Below, in pieces: positions 13,100 to 13,122 of a DNA stretch of 13,122 nucleotides. This DNA comes from CAYPPG01 sp964412555 (GTDB lineage: Bacteria; Hinthialibacterota; Hinthialibacteria; Hinthialibacterales; Hinthialibacteraceae): assembly GCA_964412555.1 (NCBI GenBank), contig CAYPPG010000116.1, positions 1 through 13,122 of the forward strand, read 5' to 3'. The translations under genes were made by a program, and so were the position numbers. Under the pieces are notes generated by a model. It was not told the origin of the DNA and made no database searches. It saw nothing but the letters and a program-made list of their open reading frames with translations. Position 1 is the stretch's first letter, and every line of letters begins with the position of its first letter.

Positions 13100-13122
13100 C
13101 GACCCAAAAAGGTTTGACCGTT

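Noticed and set aside
1..13122. CRISPR array, tRNA/rRNA genes, insertion sequences, attachment sites
   Set aside because: I looked for regular repeats with spacers, cloverleaf-like segments, transposase motifs and terminal repeats and saw none that could be supported.

Overview
The window is dominated by one long run of genes on the minus strand (about 13023 down to 812). It reads as an anti-phage defence operon of the DISARM-like type, in which a large helicase, a DUF1156 adenine methyltransferase and a DUF499 ATPase form the core. I recognise the families from sequence motifs only; no search was run. The host is not identifiable. Strong Shine-Dalgarno sites, mid GC, standard stop codons (TAA, TAG and TGA all used) and TGG for Trp point to an ordinary-code bacterium, though an archaeon cannot be excluded because such modules are also common there.

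Layout in transcription order (minus strand). The first gene is an SNF2 helicase with a C-terminal DUF3883 nuclease-like domain (13023-9628). A DUF3644 protein follows (9607-8591, AT-rich, with a HEPN-like R-x4-H motif), then a Fic protein with a complete active site and an autoinhibitory motif (8521-7460). Next is a DUF1156 DNA methyltransferase (7439-4458) broken by one in-frame TGA at 5087-5085; its C-terminal fifth remains open beyond the stop. A 60-residue antitoxin-like protein (4442-4260), a DUF433 antitoxin (4181-3942), a DUF5615 PIN-like toxin (3931-3572) and a DUF499 P-loop ATPase (3568-812) complete the run. Most gaps are 3-20 nt. Only the gaps before fic (69 nt) and before the DUF433 gene (78 nt) are long enough for internal promoters or operators, and both contain candidate signals.

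Beyond a 204-nt gap lies a separate minus-strand gene for a 138-residue, beta-rich, charged protein of unknown function (607-191). At the left edge is the 3' end of a plus-strand gene (to 83), convergent with it, which probably marks the edge of the island.

Inferred working model: the methyltransferase would mark self DNA, and the SNF2/DUF3883 protein and DUF499 ATPase would recognise or process unmarked DNA. Three potential toxins (DUF3644/HEPN-like, Fic, DUF5615) sit inside the same transcription unit and could act as fail-safe or abortive-infection arms. The nonsense codon in the methyltransferase is the most striking defect: self-protection may be altered in this strain, or the truncated 784-residue product may still work, since both catalytic motifs lie upstream of the stop.

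No stretch of more than 300 bases lacks a gene. I saw no tRNA, rRNA, CRISPR array or insertion sequence.
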